Shown: positions 63,132 through 64,000 of the stretch, piece after piece
How the letters are laid out: every line of letters starts with the position of its first letter
Position numbering within the stretch: the first letter of the stretch is position 1
Assembly (NCBI GenBank): GCA_019054805.1
Contig: JAHQIY010000017.1
Location: 682,001-746,000 of the forward strand
Reading direction: 5' to 3'
Source: Brachionus manjavacas
Taxonomy: Eukaryota > Rotifera > Eurotatoria > Ploima > Brachionidae
DNA: 64,000 bases
The notes under the pieces: generated by a model
The model's database searches: none
What the model saw: only the letters and a program-made list of their open reading frames with translations
Told to the model about the DNA's origin: nothing
Program-made: the position numbers and the translations under genes

Positions 63132-64000
63132 TTAAAATTGTTGATTTTGTTGCTGAGCAGCATTTTGAGCGGGTGGTTGTTGCTGCTGCTGTTGGAATTG
63201 TTGCTGTTGAGCTTGCTGATATTGGGGAGGTTGCTGTTGAGGTTGTGGAGTACCTGGCTGTTGCGGTAAACCGTTGGACATGGGCGTATTGCCCCTCATT
63301 TGCTGCATCATAGCTTGTTGCTGCATCAAAATTTGCTGAGGCTGGTTTTGCGGCGGCATTTGCTGCTGACCACTCGCTTGCTGTTGAGGTATTATGCCTA
63401 TTTGCGGATGCTGCTGCTGCTGTTGTTGTTGTGGCATCATCATCATCGGATTTTGTTGATATGGGTTAAATGCAGGAGGCTGTTGTGCTTGCTGGGTCAT
63501 CATGGGATTCATCATGTTGGGCTGCTGAGGTTGACTCGGCATTTGAGGTTGAGCCGAGCTTTGACTCCATTGCTGGTTAGGCATTTGAGCTTGATATGGG
63601 TTGTACATTGGTTGTTGTTGTGGATTTTGGGGGGCCGGTTGCTGTCCAGGCATCTGTTGCATTTGTTGCTGAGCTATCATCTGCGGTCCTTGCTGTTGAG
63701 CTGGCATTTGTTGCTGTCCAGGCATCGCTTGTTGCCCAGAAACTTGCTGTCCTTGTTGCATTGATTGCTGCTGTTGATGATGTTGCTGCATTTGAATTTG
63801 TTTTCGGGCTGTTTCCGGAGACTATAAGCTTTGTTTTTTAATTTTTTATTCAAAAAAATAAAGATAGGTAAACTTACAGGAATTAAAGATTGTACATCGC
63901 TGAGTGGTTTATTGGGATAAGCCAAACAAGCCAGGTACACCAAGTTCCGATGAAGCTGTTTTTGTAGATCGAGTGTTTCCTGCATTCGGCCCTTATTGAA
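63132..64000 (-). CDS. SS18: SS18/SSXT-family chromatin co-activator subunit, 5' part outside window
   Basis: Subunit of BAF-type SWI/SNF complexes. Two exons seen: 64000-63878 (123 nt, runs off the edge) and 63821-63132 (690 nt), separated by a 56-bp GT-AG intron in phase 0. The first gives the second half of the SNH domain: FNKGRMQETLDLQKQLHRNL followed by VYLACLA and VQSLIP, as in SS18. The second is a 229-residue low-complexity tail very rich in Gln, Pro, Met and Gly (QPQQPNMMNP, YNPYQAQM), the QPGY-type transactivation tail of the family. The N terminus is missing from the window. SS18 versus SS18L1 cannot be told apart in invertebrates. Antisense open frames over the CAG/TGC-rich tail are artefacts. 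Confidence 0.9.

Noticed and set aside
63300..63841. Leu/Val/Ala-rich plus-strand frames
   Set aside because: Antisense shadows of the Gln-rich SS18-like tail; composition follows from CAG/TGC repeats.

Overview
The window is AT-rich metazoan nuclear DNA with very short spliceosomal introns (about 50-200 bp in most genes). Animal-type genes anchor this: an SS18-like chromatin co-factor, UBE2C, TOMM22, MAPKAPK2-type kinases, and a family of cysteine-rich EB-like/C-type-lectin membrane proteins. I cannot place the species. A small invertebrate such as a rotifer, mite or similar would fit the base composition and intron sizes, but that is a guess.

Layout, left to right. 1-4913: a minus-strand non-LTR retrotransposon running off the left edge, with ORF1, then a Ulp1/C48-type cysteine-peptidase domain upstream of the AP endonuclease and reverse transcriptase (RT). 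It lies against the 5' side of a broken EB/C-type-lectin gene (4932-5854). 6510-7918: a second lectin fragment (last intron plus last exon, frameshifted), whose intron holds a 5'-truncated LINE flanked by a ~50 bp direct repeat. 9566-10372: a lone RT of uncertain lineage with an LDD active site. 11246-18020: a young Ty3/gypsy-type element (minus) with 161-bp LTRs, 5-bp target duplication, gag with N-terminal hydrophobic segments, pol, and an extra 3' ORF. 18.0-24.0 kb: decayed transposon pieces, a few spliced exons of unknown genes, and processed-looking fragments.

24.0-54.3 kb is the most structured part. A ~12.35 kb block (24770-37108) is repeated head-to-tail at 37132-49481. The left breakpoint cuts exon 2 of a divergent MK2-like kinase and the right breakpoint cuts exon 1 of an EB/C-type-lectin gene, so one complete copy of each gene survives at the outer edges while the centre holds two orphan 5' ends. 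The junction carries a templated triplication of a 13-bp motif. The copies differ almost only in homopolymer lengths. The block contains a foldback MITE, a GC-rich TA-flanked TIR element with 33-bp tandem repeats, an RTE-like LINE, other LINE fragments, and a Tigger/pogo-type TIR element interrupted by another LINE. To the right are the intact lectin gene (49306-51803) and a second divergent MK2-like kinase (53138-54298), whose middle part is nearly identical to the first kinase, consistent with gene conversion.

54.8-64.0 kb is more conserved: TOMM22 (+), a canonical MAPKAPK2 (-), 5.5 kb of AT-rich DNA with inverted-repeat transposon remnants including a Tc1-type element, then UBE2C (-) and the 3' part of an SS18-like gene (-) running off the right edge. 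No operon-like organisation is seen. The two themes are local expansion of two gene families (MK2-like kinases and EB/C-type lectins) and heavy, nested, partly recent transposon insertion.
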